From Luzula sylvatica (lineage: Eukaryota > Streptophyta > Magnoliopsida > Poales > Juncaceae): 64,000 nt of DNA. Positions 1 through 11,551 of this stretch are shown piece after piece. The DNA lies in contig OX326960.1 of NCBI GenBank assembly GCA_946800325.1, positions 50,277,355-50,341,354 on the forward strand. The letters run 5' to 3'. The notes under the pieces are model-generated. The model searched no databases, was not told the DNA's origin, and was given only the letters and a program-made list of their open reading frames with translations. Made by a program: the position numbers and the translations under genes. Numbering within the stretch: position 1 is the stretch's first letter; each line of letters opens with the position of its first letter.

Positions 1-921
1 ATTACACAGCTAAAATTGGGGCCCAGTATCTTGCTGCCTCTCTTCTTCCAGTTTGGAATAGCCATGTCTCGGGAAAATACACGTGGCCCCACAAACTCAT
101 TCAAATATTTTTTATTCTTCAATGTTTAAATAAATTAAATAAATTTTTTATATATTGTTAAATGAACTGATTCAATTAAATGAATTAATTAAAAATTCAA
201 TTAATTCATTTAAATTTTTTCGATTGACGCATCAAAAATTTGGGTGAGTTTTGGAAGCGTCTCTCACTGATTCCAAATGTGATATACTTGTTTGTTCTCC
301 ATCGAGTCAAAATTTGGGTTCGAAATTTTCATACTTTTCAAATTTGGACGAATTTTGTTAAGATACTTGCTTGTGGTCCCAAGGAGTCTAATTCTTAAGG
401 TTTATTCTTTACTTTTTTAAAATATTAACCGGGGTAATCATGGTGAATAATATCAGACATGGTGAATTTTGTTACAAATTTTGTTGATACAATTTAAAGG
501 TTTCCCCATACACGGCGGTAGCCATTAGGGGAGGAAACCTTATTTTTTCATTTGTACATTCGTTTTAACAAACTTTTTGTATTTTTTTACTTTAATTTAA
601 TGAAAATTGATCGGACTGAGCATACATCGCGCTCGCCTTTTCTTAAAAAAAAAAAAAAAAATTAACCGGGGCCTTGTTTTAACGGATGGATAGAATTGAT
701 GAGTAAGTATTATATTTTAAATTTATCAGAAGATGAATATGATACTTGAAATTTTGGAGGTTAAATATGATCTATTCGTATTTTAAAGGTAAATCCGATA
801 AATCACAATTTTATTTTTTCAAATATTATCTAATATTTCATCAACCTTTTACTAAAATAAAAACAATCTTCACAAAATGAATTTGTTAGGGAACAAATAA
901 TGAAATATCCTAATTAAAAAA

Positions 922-2887
922 TCACGAAACATCGCATTTTCGAAACTCATCAAGCAATATATCTGTTGCTTTTTCCTGAATGAGCTTCCACGTAGCATTA
1001 ACATGGCGCATTTCTGTCAGAGTTGTCCCGATAGCGAATCTCAACACAAAAATCCCATCCACTTTCACGTGTGTCATGAACGCCTTTCCGCTCAAATTCA
1101 CCATTTCCAAAAGCTTCTCATTAATACTCGAAGCATCGTCTTCCTCGAACCTCGGTTTGAGACGGAAACATACCAGAGCAAACTTTCTGGGCACAACCAC
1201 CTCAAATCGATTGTCCATCTTGACCATCTTCTCGAATTGCTTCGCCATTGTTATGTCGCTCCTTATATGCTCTGCGAGATTAGCCACGCCAAACCTTCTC
1301 ATCACCACCCAGAGCTTGATCGCTCTGAATCGTCGGCTCAGAGCAATTTGCCAGTCCTTATAATCCACCACCTCGTTCAAATCACTCGCTTTGTTCTTTA
1401 AGTACTCAGGATTAGTAGATAACGAATCAATAAGCGATTTAGCTCTCTTGATCCACAAACAACAACAATCCATGTTAGCGAGAAACCACTTGTGTGGATT
1501 CATACTAATCGAGTCAGCGAATTCAACACCATCGAAATAATCGCGAAATTCTGGGCATACAATCGCACTTCCGCCATATGCTGCGTCTATATGAAACCTG
1601 TTCATGTTCATGTTCAAAACAATTTTTATAAGGCATTATTTCATGTATACCCTGAAAAATCTTGGATATCATGTATATATTTTTGAAAGTAAAAAGTATA
1701 TCTTATACCCCTATGAAACATAAAATATAACGTATATTTTAACCCGCAAATGTGCAAATATCATGTATATCCTTATAAAGCATGTGAAATAACATGTATG
1801 CTCCTCTCTAAAATTATTAAATGTACTTCTTTACATTTTTTTGTAAATAAAATAAAAATTTCTGGTCGTTTGCAAGATATTTTGAAAAAAGTTTAGAAAT
1901 AATGCATGCAAATGATATCAGTGTTTATTAATTATTTAAAATGATATTAATATATTAAAATCAATTGACGTGTCAATTAAACATGTCAATTAATCATTAA
2001 TTAGAATGTTAATCAATCCAACTAATCAGATCAAGTGACCTAAGAAAAGTTAAAAAACTGTACCAGACACCAAACTCATGAGCTAGCTTTCCGAGTTCTC
2101 GTAACGGGTCCACAGCACCTACACCAGTGGTGCCGACAGTACCGCAGAGATAAACCGGCACGAACCCTTTCTCCACGTCATCCTTCATCGCTTCTTCCAA
2201 ATCACTCGGTTTCATCGCATAACCTTCTGATGCAGATGTTCGAAGTACCCGAAAATTCGACGGTGGAATACCAACGATCTTAACAGCCTTCTGTACCGTC
2301 GAGTGAGTCTGATCAGAAGCATAAACCACCAACTTAGTAATGGCTTCATATCCCATCTTCTTCAATGCATTATCACGTGCTGAAACTAGAGTGCATATCA
2401 CTGCCTCACACGTGCTTCCGTGCAAAACCCCACCACCACCCAAACCACCCGAGAATAGAAATGATTTTGGAAGTTTAAGCAATTTTCCCATCCAGTCCAT
2501 TACAATGCTCTCCAGTTCAGTCGCTGCTGGAGACGATATCCAGTTGAATCCTACGACATTCAACCCTGAACATAGCATCTCGCCTAAGAAACCTGCGGTG
2601 CTCGCGTTAGCCTGAAAATATGCGAAGAAGTTTGGACTTTGCCAATGAGTGAGTCCAGGTAAAATATCCTGTCTGACATCGTCGAGGATAGTTTCTATGG
2701 ATTCGGGGAATTGAGGGGCTTGTTTAGGTATGAGTTTTGAGAGATATCCCGGCTCGACTTGGCTTCGAACTGGGTATTTCTCCACTGATTGGTAGTATTC
2801 CGATAAGAAATCAATCACAGCCCGTGATTCATGTGAGAATTCCGTTGGGTTTAATGGGTCAAACGGCTCACTTGGTAGGCTACCCAT
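922..2887 (-). CDS. Aromatic L-amino acid decarboxylase 1 (TYDC/TDC family), two exons
   Basis: PLP-dependent group II decarboxylase, expected cytosolic. The family converts tyrosine, dopa or tryptophan to the amine. Exon 1 is 2887 to 2064, a GT-AG intron is 2063 to 1598, and exon 2 is 1597 to 922. The joined CDS is 1500 nt (499 aa), the usual family length. The splice restores VWFHIDAAY, the expected PLP-site context. Visible landmarks: [12 protein letters not shown] (80-91), SDQTHS with PLP-stacking His195, Asp279, SMNPHKW with PLP Lys311, and DYKDWQ with catalytic-loop Tyr354. Acetaldehyde synthases of this family usually have Phe there, so a true decarboxylase is predicted. Oddities: a longer glycine loop (SGGLGGGG, usually SGNGGG) and Arg376 at the position (Tyr+22) that is Ser in poppy TYDC and Gly in periwinkle TDC. 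Substrate cannot be assigned. Confidence 0.92.
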
Positions 2888-2995
2888 TAGAAATTAGAGA
2901 GAGAAATTAAGCTTGAGGATGTTGTGAATGTATAAAATGAAGACGAAAGATGAAGGGAGTAAATATGAATTATGAAGAGAAACTCAGAGGACCTG

Positions 2996-3004
2996 AATTT
3001 ATAG
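2996..3004 (-). promoter_or_regulatory. Probable TATA box of AAAD gene 1
   Basis: On the minus strand the sequence reads CTATAAATT, about 110 bp upstream of the ATG at 2887. Initiation some 30 bp downstream would give a 5' UTR of about 80 nt. The same motif and spacing occur before the second gene. Inference from position and sequence only. Confidence 0.55.
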
Positions 3005-3110
3005 AAGAGGTCATTTACCTGTCCCAGATTTCACCACCAGGGGCTGATGTTACTGTTAGTAGGGCCCAGGGGTTGTCTCCAGCAAAATTTTCGTTTGGAA
3101 ATTTAGTGGG

Positions 3111-4332
3111 AATAGAAAGACCATAAAAGTGAACAACGTCGTAATACTTGCTTTATTTTAAAGAGGTCGTATATGGTGCAATTCACATTTCCCATTTGTT
3201 ATATCCAAGAATGTATTAATCGCTAATTGAAATTATTATTTTTGTTAATAAATAGTACAATTGTATTAACTGATAATTAATTTTGAATTAACCGTTAATT
3301 CAAATTTGAATTAACAAACAATTGAAATGGTTGGGTGCAATTTGGGATTCCATATAATCACCAAACTCATACAGAGAGTGTTTGGTGACATTTGAGGGGC
3401 ACGGTATAGTTACCCTATTTTAAGAAGTTCGTTAAGTTACTTTCGCCTCGTCATCTTGACAAAAGAGGGAAACACATTTTTTTTTAAAAAATTTATTTTT
3501 TTAATCATAACTTTTATCTTGTTATCTTGAATTCGTAAAATTTTAGAGACTTATTCGTAAATCTATTACAATTTTTAGAAGCTCATATATCAAAATCTCA
3601 ATCAATTAATAGATAGATAAATAAATAATTTGAGTAAGATAAAATCATGAACAAACTAGACAAACTCAATATTATGACGGGTATTTTTTGATGGTTTTAA
3701 AACAGATAGAAAATAGTTAAATAGAATTTACAAAATATGACAGAAAAAAAATTTGATAGCAATCTAACCTAATTATACAAAAAAAAAATCTCTAATTTAA
3801 CAAACAAATCTCCTAACATTAAAAAAATGCACAAACATGTAATTAATGCAGAAATATTTTTTTTAGATCTTTAAACATCACAAAAAAACATATAATGCTG
3901 ATTTTAATTAGTAAATTATAAATTCAAGATAAACCTATTAAATTTCACACAAACGTTCCACACACAATAAAGAATCTACCAAAATAACCATAATTCAAAT
4001 TGGACTTGGTGAAACGCCAGCTGGCGAAACTTTTGTGTGCTATTTTATGATAAAAAAAATTATAAATTTTTTAAAAAAAATATGTCTCCCTTTTTCGCCA
4101 GATGACTTGGTGAAAGTGATTTAATTATCTTTTTCAATTTAACAACAAAAAAATGATAGTTAAACAATTTCGTCCGCTCCTCCGACGAAAGAGCAATTTT
4201 TTTGCCAGACAGTCTGGTGAAAGTGTTAGTTTTGCAAATTGGAAAAACCCAATTTTTTTTTGCAAATTGAACTTTTGCATTTGAGAAGGTTATATGCGAA
4301 GAACATTGTTTAACATCTTTCTATGGACTTTG
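3111..4332. other. Intergenic, AT-rich, no gene seen
   Basis: No coding region. It contains three short imperfect inverted repeats of the form CGCCAG...CTGGTGAAA at about 4009-4030, 4093-4117 and 4202-4223. Confidence 0.6.
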
Positions 4333-4636
4333 CCATAGAAACCTGCAGTGCTCGCCTTAGTCTGAAAATATGCGAAAAAGTTTGGACTTTGCCAATGAGT
4401 GAGTCCAAGTAAAATATCCTATTTGGCATCGTCCAGGATAGTTTCTATGGATTCGGAGAATTGAGGGGCTTGTTTAGGTCTGAGTTTTGTGAGATATCCC
4501 GGTTCGACTTGGCTTCGAACTGGGTATATCTCCACTGATTGGTAGTATTTCTATAAGAAATCAATCACATCCGGTGATTCATCTGAGAATTTTGTTGGGT
4601 TTAATGGGTCAAACGGCTCACTTGGTGGCTATCCAT
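4333..4636 (-). pseudogene. 5' fragment of a third AAAD gene
   Basis: Homologous to about the first 104 codons of the AAAD genes, plus about 100 bp of 5' flank (to about 4740) with the same upstream motifs. A 1-bp deletion a few codons after the ATG at 4636 shifts the frame, and all sequence downstream of the codons for AGFLG is missing. At variable sites it is a mosaic: it resembles copy 2 at codons 19 and 50 and copy 1 at codons 13-14. It shows that the locus once had at least three copies. Confidence 0.88.
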
Positions 4637-4759
4637 TAGAAATTACACTTACAGAGATAAATTAAGCTTGTTGATGTTATGTTGTATAAAATGAAGACGA
4701 AAGACACGATGGAAGTATATATGAAGAGAAACTACGGAAGACCTAAAATATGTAGTGTG

Positions 4760-5705
4760 TTAATGAATAGAGTAGTGATGTACACCATCTAGTATTCTTC
4801 TTCCACATCTTTGATGACGTAGTTATGATTTAACAATTTCAAAATTAACACAAAAAATATTATTTAATATTTTAATGTATGATTTAATTATCTTAATTTA
4901 TGATTTAACATACAATTAAGATGTTAAATCATGAATTGAAGTGTTAACTTTTAAAGTGTTAAAACATATCCACGTCATCAAGGATGTGGAGGGAGATGGG
5001 GGTATGTAAAACATTTTCCTAATGATTACACTGGCCTTTAATTCTCTCAGTATTAATCGTACTAATACAATTTACGAACACTTTTCTCAAATAGTGGTGA
5101 TGCACATCCATTTAAAATTTCCTAAATCGATTAATGTATTAACATTTACATTAATGATGACGATAAATTATGAATTATCTTTATTTGTTTATCTTATATA
5201 AGATGAGAATTTTTTCTTTCTTCATTTAATATGTTTAATTAATTTGTTTACAATCGTTGATTCTTAATTAATCCTAATTTTACAAATTTGGAAAATAAAT
5301 CATTGGTCAAATTAGTTCACCATTTAACATCTGTTAAATGGGTGATTATATACCATTTTTACCATTTCGCACATAGACCGTTTAACATGCGTTACATTTA
5401 TAATAAATCTACAAAATTAAATTTTGATTTTTAAAAAAAAAATTGATCCAACTAATAATAATCATAAAAAATTGAATGCATAATATTGAACATTGGTCTA
5501 AGACTTGAAATCCATCTTTGCTATCTGGTAATCCTTTGAAACGAGGCAATCTGGACAATAATCTCTTTGAACTACTTCGTCTCATCTTTTCTACAGTCAC
5601 TTTTTCATTTAATTTTTTCTTTTACAAATGATGTAAGCTAGTGTCGGGACTGCTCCCCAAAATCCTTGACTAGACATGAATTCAATATATACGACTTTTC
5701 AGCTA
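4760..5705. other. Intergenic, no gene seen
   Basis: AT-rich. The ORF at 5409-5600 (minus) has no recognisable features. Confidence 0.5.
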
Positions 5706-5843
5706 TGTTGCGCGGATACTTCAAAAAATCGAATTTATCCGTATCGTCGTATCCGTATCGTATCATAAATCATATATTAAATTGTCGTATTGCCGTATCC
5801 GATACGCGTTGCCGTATCGCCGTATCGACGTATCCGTGCAACA
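5706..5843. mobile_element. Small MITE-like inverted repeat (138 bp)
   Basis: Begins TGTTGCGCGGATAC and ends with the imperfect inverse GTATCCGTGCAACA. The interior is built from CGTATCCGTATCG-like words. No clear target-site duplication, so superfamily and exact ends are uncertain. Confidence 0.5.
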
Positions 5844-5938
5844 CAGATTTTCGGTCTTTTTAGATATGTATATTTTGATGATCAGAAAGTCGTTGGTTCA
5901 AATTTAAGTTTATTGTTTTAAAACAATATCCATATGTA

Positions 5939-6454
5939 GTAGGGATGTAAAAGGGACGGGACGGATTCAGATAAGTCTTTTATATATCCGAATTTGAAAA
6001 TTCGAATATTATTCGAATCAAAATTAAAAATATTTGTGGGTAAAAATAATACCTGAACTCGAACCCGTGGGTAACGGATATATCCGAATCCGTTATCCGA
6101 AAATCATCAATAAAAAAAAAATTTTAAAATTATTATACAAATACATAAAATAATCAAAAAAATTAAATATATAAAACAAGCAAATTGTATAAATACATTA
6201 AAAATTCAAATATTACAAATAATTAAAACATCCAAATTTGCATATTATTATTTTCGGATATTTTTCGAATTGGGTTCAGGTTTTTGGATAACGGGTATAT
6301 CAGCGGACAAAAATTTACGCCCGTACTCGAATCCGGCACGGGTATTTTTTTTTCGGGAATTACCCTATCCGCGGATATTTTTCTCGGGAATTACCCGTCC
6401 CATTCGGATCAGGTACCCGGGGTTCGAATTTTACCCGATCCATTGACAATCCTA
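5939..6454. mobile_element. GGGATGTAAA-type low-complexity element
   Basis: Starts TAGGGATGTAAAAGGGACGG and ends with CCATTGACAATCCTA, an approximate inverse. The interior is rich in GGGTA/CGGATA words. It is related in design to 7415-8037 and 37646-37858. Another similar start (GGGTTGTGCAAACGGTTCGG) follows at 6460-6530. No clean target duplication. Confidence 0.55.
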
Positions 6455-6530
6455 ACTTAGGGGTTGTGCAAACGGTTCGGTTTATTTGATACCGAACCGG
6501 ACCGGTCGAATCCGGTTTAATAAAAAAAAT

Positions 6531-7172
6531 TCATTGATGTCATTGAGATTTGATTCATGATATTTTACGTATGATATTTTTTATTTTATATTTAACCAAC
6601 TGAGCTATGAATCCATTAACGTTTTCTAGTTTAGCTTAATTCATTGTTTTCTCTCAAATCAAACGGGGGAACCCTTCACGAAAGATATGATATTGAAACA
6701 TATCAAAGAAAATATAAAACTTCCCATTACATTTTCTTATAATAACTTAACATCAAGCAAGCCCTGAAGTGTTTTTGTCTGATGAAATACGGGTACAAAG
6801 TAAATTTCCTGATACTTGGCTCGAACTAGCCAAAAAGCAAAAAGTATATATTCTAAGTTGATTAACCGAGTAGATCATTTATTAGCATATGTTTTGTATT
6901 AATTTGTATCTGAAAGAGAGAAGCCGAAAGACAAAAGATATATTCTAAAGACATGTTACTTTACTTACGACAAGTCGATAGACCTATTCAGAGTCAAATA
7001 AATTCGTATTCGACACGGTAGTAACTTTTGCAAACTGACTCGTGGGACGCATGTCTTTTTTGAAGGATCTCAAAAAAGACTTCGTCGCCCAGTACACTCT
7101 GGTCTTGATCTAGTTATCCCATCAAGGCATCAATACAGCTGGTTCACTTAATAATTCGTTCATTTTACCAAC
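6531..7172. other. Intergenic, no gene seen
   Basis: AT-rich, with no coding or clear repeat signal. Confidence 0.5.
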
Positions 7173-7320
7173 GGTCTCTTGGCCTAGTGGTGAGGTGCTT
7201 GACACAAATATCATAGGTCATGGGTTCGAGTCCCGTTAGTATTATCAATAAAAATATATGAAATCAAATATGTTCACGATTCGTGGATTATGTTTCTTTC
7301 AAAAATAATTCGTTCGTTTT
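7173..7320 (+). mobile_element. tRNA-derived SINE head
   Basis: An RNA polymerase III A-box-like motif TTGGCCTAGTGGT (7179-7191) is followed about 43 bp later by a B-box GGGTTCGAGTCCC (7222-7234), the spacing seen in tRNAs. Flanking acceptor stems do not pair, so it is not a functional tRNA gene. An AT-rich tail follows. The SINE call is inference. Confidence 0.6.
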
Positions 7321-7414
7321 ATTTACGAACTTTGGTGCCCAAAATACATTTTATTAAAGTAAAGTTCTATTAACGGACAGACACGGAACGAGACCAAAAG
7401 TGAAGGGGGCAAAT

Positions 7415-8037
7415 TAGGGGTGTAAACGGTTCGGATCCGGTTCGGATAGTGGTCATACCAAATCCGGATCCGTATTTTTTTTTCGGATACGGATACGGAT
7501 ACGGATCCGGATACGGTTCGGATATTAAACGGATACGGATTCGGTTCGGATATCTCGGATACGGATACGAATCTGGATATTATTCGGATAATTCAGACGG
7601 ATATTTTGTATGTAACATAACTATCTATTTTATCAACGAATCTCAAACAATATCAAAATAATACTTAAATAATACATAAAATGACATTATAATTTTACGA
7701 AACAAAATCAAGTATTTGTCAAATATTTTGGGATTTGAAAAAACATACATGAAAGATTCATTTTTTTTTAAAATGGACTTGGTTTATCAATTATAAGTCA
7801 TGCAAACATAAACTTATATTGGGTCTATAAGACCATAGTTATTTAAAAACATAATAAATTTTCAAAAACGGATATCCGTTTTTATACTGTTATTCGGATC
7901 TGGATCCGATCCCTATTATCAAAACCGCATCGGTTCATGACACACGTTTGGATCCGGATAATTTTATTCGGATTCAGATATTTAGACGGATTCGGTTCGG
8001 ATCGGTTCGGATAATATCCGAACCGTTTACATCCCTA
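7415..8037. mobile_element. Non-autonomous TIR element, 623 bp (hAT-like MITE?)
   Basis: Starts TAGGGGTGTAAACGGTTCGG and ends CCGAACCGTTTACATCCCTA, an inverted repeat of 20 bp with one mismatch. It is flanked by GGCAAAT (7408-7414) and GGCAAGT (8038-8044), a 7-bp candidate target duplication with one mismatch. Subterminal regions are packed with CGGATAC and CGGTTC words, while the centre is AT-rich. No transposase. Superfamily assignment is a guess from duplication length. Confidence 0.7.
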
Positions 8038-8044
8038 GGCAAGT

Positions 8045-8734
8045 ATTGCTCTTCTTACAAAAAATAATTTTTATTAAAAGACAATTGCATGGCCTCGAAA
8101 ATGCATCCAGGACATTTTCTATGCAATGCAACACACACTGCCATTATCTGCCATTGAAGTAACAAGCTATTTGTGTTTTATTACAGGGTTGGCCCGTGGG
8201 CAAGTCCCGCAAGCCCACGAACTAGGGCATCAACATGACTAGGAACACCAGATTAAGAATATTCTTTTTATGTATAAAATTAAGAAAAAAATGATGGCAT
8301 GAGAGAAAGCCACGTAAGCCTAAAAAATTTGAATATAGATGTTGCTAATTTTCATATCCTCCCCTCACCCATCTCCACCAAATTTAACAATAGATGTTGC
8401 AAAAAAAAATTAATCAAAATACCTTTCTATTAACATATGTAGTAATTAAAAAAAATATTATTTTTATTCATTTTAAAAAAGGTCTAAATTTTTTTTAACG
8501 TACAATAATTAAAAAAGTTATTATTTGTTATATTTATATAATTTTACATACATTATATATATATTTAACTTTTATATATTTTTTCTGAAAGACTAAAATA
8601 AAATAATAATAAAATGAATAACAATATTAAAAGAATACATTGCATATACTTAAGAAATAAAATATCATGAAATTATTAAAATAATACATAAAGAAGAATG
8701 AAAATAAAATAAAAAAAACTAGATGTTTAAACAA
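8045..8734. other. Intergenic, no gene seen
   Basis: AT-rich; no coding signal. It probably belongs in part to the Helitron-like unit ending at 9993. Confidence 0.4.
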
Positions 8735-9420
8735 ATATATTTTCATGATGTTATTTTTTCGTGAATAATATATTTTCAATATATTTTCATGATGATATTT
8801 ATTTATTGTTGTTTATTTTATTATTATCTGATGTTATTTTTTCGTGAATAATAATTTAAATATTAAAATTATATAACACTAGTTGTAATAAAATTTTTCA
8901 AATCACTACATGTTAAATTTTTTTAAGAATTTTCTTAAAATTAATAAAAATATAATAAAGATATTTTTTTAATTACTACATATGAAAGTAGAAAGGTATT
9001 TTGGCCAAAAAAATTAATACCATTCATGGTTAGTTTTTCGTGAATAAAAAAATTAGATGTTTAAACAAATATTTTTCGTGAATAAAAAAACTAGATGTTT
9101 AAACAAATATTTGTCTATCAATATATTTTCATGATGTTATTTTTTTGTGAATAATATATTTTCAGTATATTTTTATGATGATATTTATTTAGTGTTGTTC
9201 ATTTTATTATTATATGATGTTATTTTTTCGTGAATAATAAATGAAATATTAAAATTATATAACACTAGATGTAATAATTTTTTTAAATCACTACATGTTA
9301 AAGAATATTTAAGAATTTTGTTAAAATTAATAAAAAATAATAAAAATATTTTTTTAATTACTACATATGAAAGTAGAAAGGTATTTTGGCCAAAACAAAT
9401 AATACCATTCATGGTTAGTC
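8735..9420. repeat. Tandem duplication, about 385-bp period, two copies
   Basis: Copy 1 about 8735-9041 and copy 2 about 9119-9420 share TTTTCATGATGTTATTTTTT, a TATAACACTAG.TGTAATAA segment, and a GAAAGTAGAAAGGTATTTTGG stretch in the same order with few changes. It lies inside the AT-rich unit ending in the Helitron-type terminus at 9993. Confidence 0.75.
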
Positions 9421-9471
9421 TTAACCCCACAGGGATATTTGGAAATAAAAGTTTGGTAGATAATTTTTTTT

Positions 9472-9768
9472 TTGGTAAATTTCGAAAAAGATAGGGATTT
9501 TTTACAATATACAAAAAAATTAGGATTTTTTTTGAAAATTTACCACACCCAAAATTATTTCTCTCTTCATTATTTTCGGCGGTTAAACCTAACGAGACAA
9601 ATAAGAGCGATGATGGAGGCCATTTCAAACGTGGAGAAAATGGCAGACGAATTCGAGACGGACGAAAAACGAGAGCGATATTATGGATATAAAAAGAGAG
9701 TGATGAAGACGGCGAGAGCGAGTTATTATGAATCTTTCGATTTTGTTTTAATGCATGACTTTTCATAA
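9472..9768 (+). CDS. Hypothetical 98-aa ORF, function unknown
   Basis: An open frame of 98 codons with a charged central part (DEFETDEKRERYYGYKKR). No recognised family, no clear promoter and no known paralogue in the window. It lies within a mobile unit and may be a captured fragment or chance ORF. Confidence 0.15.
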   Translation: MVNFEKDRDFLQYTKKLGFFLKIYHTQNYFSLHYFRRLNLTRQIRAMMEAISNVEKMADEFETDEKRERYYGYKKRVMKTARASYYESFDFVLMHDFS

Positions 9769-9964
9769 TAACGTCAGCAATATCATAAATAAATAAAAAA
9801 AATATATACAAAAAAAGACATAATGACACTACAAGAAACTATACTCAATCACAATAATTATATATAAAACAACAAATACTTCATAAATAAAACAAAAAAG
9901 TAAAATAAAGATAAAAAAATTACTACATACAAAAAAAATGAAATAACGATAAACTCGAAAATTT

Positions 9965-9993
9965 CCGCGCAATTGCGCAGGAAAAAGAGCTAG
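9965..9993 (+). mobile_element. Helitron-type 3' end
   Basis: GC hairpin CCGCGCAATTGCGCAGG (9965-9981), an 8-nt gap, then CTAG (9990-9993) followed by T. This matches the known Helitron end design of a hairpin shortly before CTRR. The 5' TC end could not be placed. Confidence 0.6.
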
Positions 9994-10771
9994 TTATATA
10001 TATATTACAGGTTTTTTTTGAGGAAATGTTCAAATTTAGTACAGTTGGTAATCAATAAATTTGTGATTGAAGAAGTCAAGGGATCACTACCATTTGCTAA
10101 TTATATATTTTTTGTATTTTAACATTATGCAGACATTCAATGTAAGTTTTTTTTTTACATTGTGTAGACATTCAAAATTAGTTGTTAATACCTAATTGGC
10201 AATATTAACTGTATTTATAACAATTAAATGTTTAAGATGAAAAATATTATTGTATATTTGTATTAAATGGATGGAGGCAAAATTAAGGAAACAAATAAAG
10301 TTTTGTATTTTTGTTACTTAACATATTCAGTTAAGAAAATTCTTATATATGTATCTCAGAATATCATATGTATTTTAATAAAGTAAAAAACTATTTAAGA
10401 ATATGAATAAATATCTTACAACATATCATGAGTATTGAATTATTTTTATAAATCATACAAAACTATATCTGAACTAGAGATTAAAGATCAATATTCATTT
10501 TTGTATAATTATTTTATACACTATTTATATTTCTTTTCTAATTTTATATTTTATATTTTTGTATGGCAATTTCAAATATATATAAATTTGTTAATTTGAT
10601 GTAATTAAACCAAACCAATAGGAATTTATGTGTTTCTAATTTCTTCAAGTTATGTGCAATAATAAATTTCATTAAAAGAGACTGATATAATATATTTTTT
10701 GTTCTGTATATGTATTGCAACTTGCAAGGAGTAGCATGAAATTGAGATTTCATGTCCATCCTTCAATAAAA
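9994..10771. other. Intergenic, no gene seen
   Basis: AT-rich sequence between two facing Helitron-like hairpins; no coding signal. Confidence 0.4.
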
Positions 10772-10800
10772 CTAATTTCTTACCCGCGCAATTGCGCGGG
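10772..10800 (-). mobile_element. Degenerate Helitron-like hairpin, minus strand
   Basis: Perfect palindrome CCCGCGCAATTGCGCGGG (10783-10800), sharing the GCGCAATTGCGC core with the end at 9965. On the minus strand it is followed by a TTAG tetranucleotide instead of CTAG, so it is either decayed or coincidental. Confidence 0.4.
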
Positions 10801-11551
10801 AAGTGCAGGGTTGTTGTCGAGTTTATGGTATTTCTTTTTGATATGTTATTTTTTGTTTGGATTATTTTTCGGTTTTCTTTTCAGTTGTATTTCATTTTCT
10901 GTTTTAAGTTATACTTTAGAGAAAAGTCTGTTTTTGGTCCCTGACAAATACCAAAATGTCCATCTTTCAATTTTGTTCAACGTGCCCCTCAACCTTTTTT
11001 AATGTTGTTCAATGTGCCCCCTCCTTCCAATATTACAGTTAAATGGGTGTTAAGTGATGTTATTTTATTCATATTTTTAAACCCGACCCGCATACTTTTA
11101 ACCCGACCCGCAACAAAAATAAAACCCGACCCAATTTACTCTATCATCTCCTTCTCCATTAAAAAAGCTCCTCGTCTTATCTCTTGCACCATTGACATTA
11201 ACAGTAGCTCTTTCCACTTCCCCATTATACACAAGCAATCTCTTTTATTGGTTCTCCCCCAAATGCTCACTCTCGCTCCACCCCTTTCTCCCCATTACTA
11301 TGGCCATCTACACAATTGAAGGTGGGTTGGGTTCATGGGCTGCAATTACACTGTTGGCAAAGCAAAATTTTATTCATTTCATTTCATCTTCAATTTTTTG
11401 AGTGGAATTGAATTGTCAATCACGCACTACATTTTCCAGTCTCTCTCTTCTTCTTCTTCTTCTTCTTCCTGATCAAACCTTTCTTAGATTCGATCTCTGT
11501 TCTTCTCTGTAGATCCCACCACCGAGAGAAAAATTCTCGTATAAAGTACAA

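Larger units (their letters stand above)
1..3110. repeat. Segmental duplication, copy 1 (contains AAAD gene 1)
   Basis: Nearly collinear with 55735-58775 at a constant offset of 55680 across the coding part, including intron, 3' flank and about 220 bp upstream of the start codon. Both copies hold a minus-strand AAAD gene. Homology ends just upstream of the promoter, near 3110 here and 58775 in the other copy. The window starts inside this block, so its left edge is not visible. Positions 1-921 hold no gene: AT-rich 3' flank with an A-run at 644-661 shared with the other copy. Confidence 0.93.

Noticed and set aside
980..1401. Plus-strand ORFs of 127 and 132 aa opposite AAAD exon 2, repeated at 56660-57081
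   Set aside because: They are antisense shadows of the conserved decarboxylase exon; similarity between copies follows from the gene.
7173..7245. Possible tRNA gene
   Set aside because: A and B boxes are present but the acceptor stem does not pair; a SINE head is more likely.
9827..9838. CACTACAAGAAA as a CACTA transposon start
   Set aside because: No subterminal repeats or partner end nearby; a 12-bp match in AT-rich sequence may be chance.
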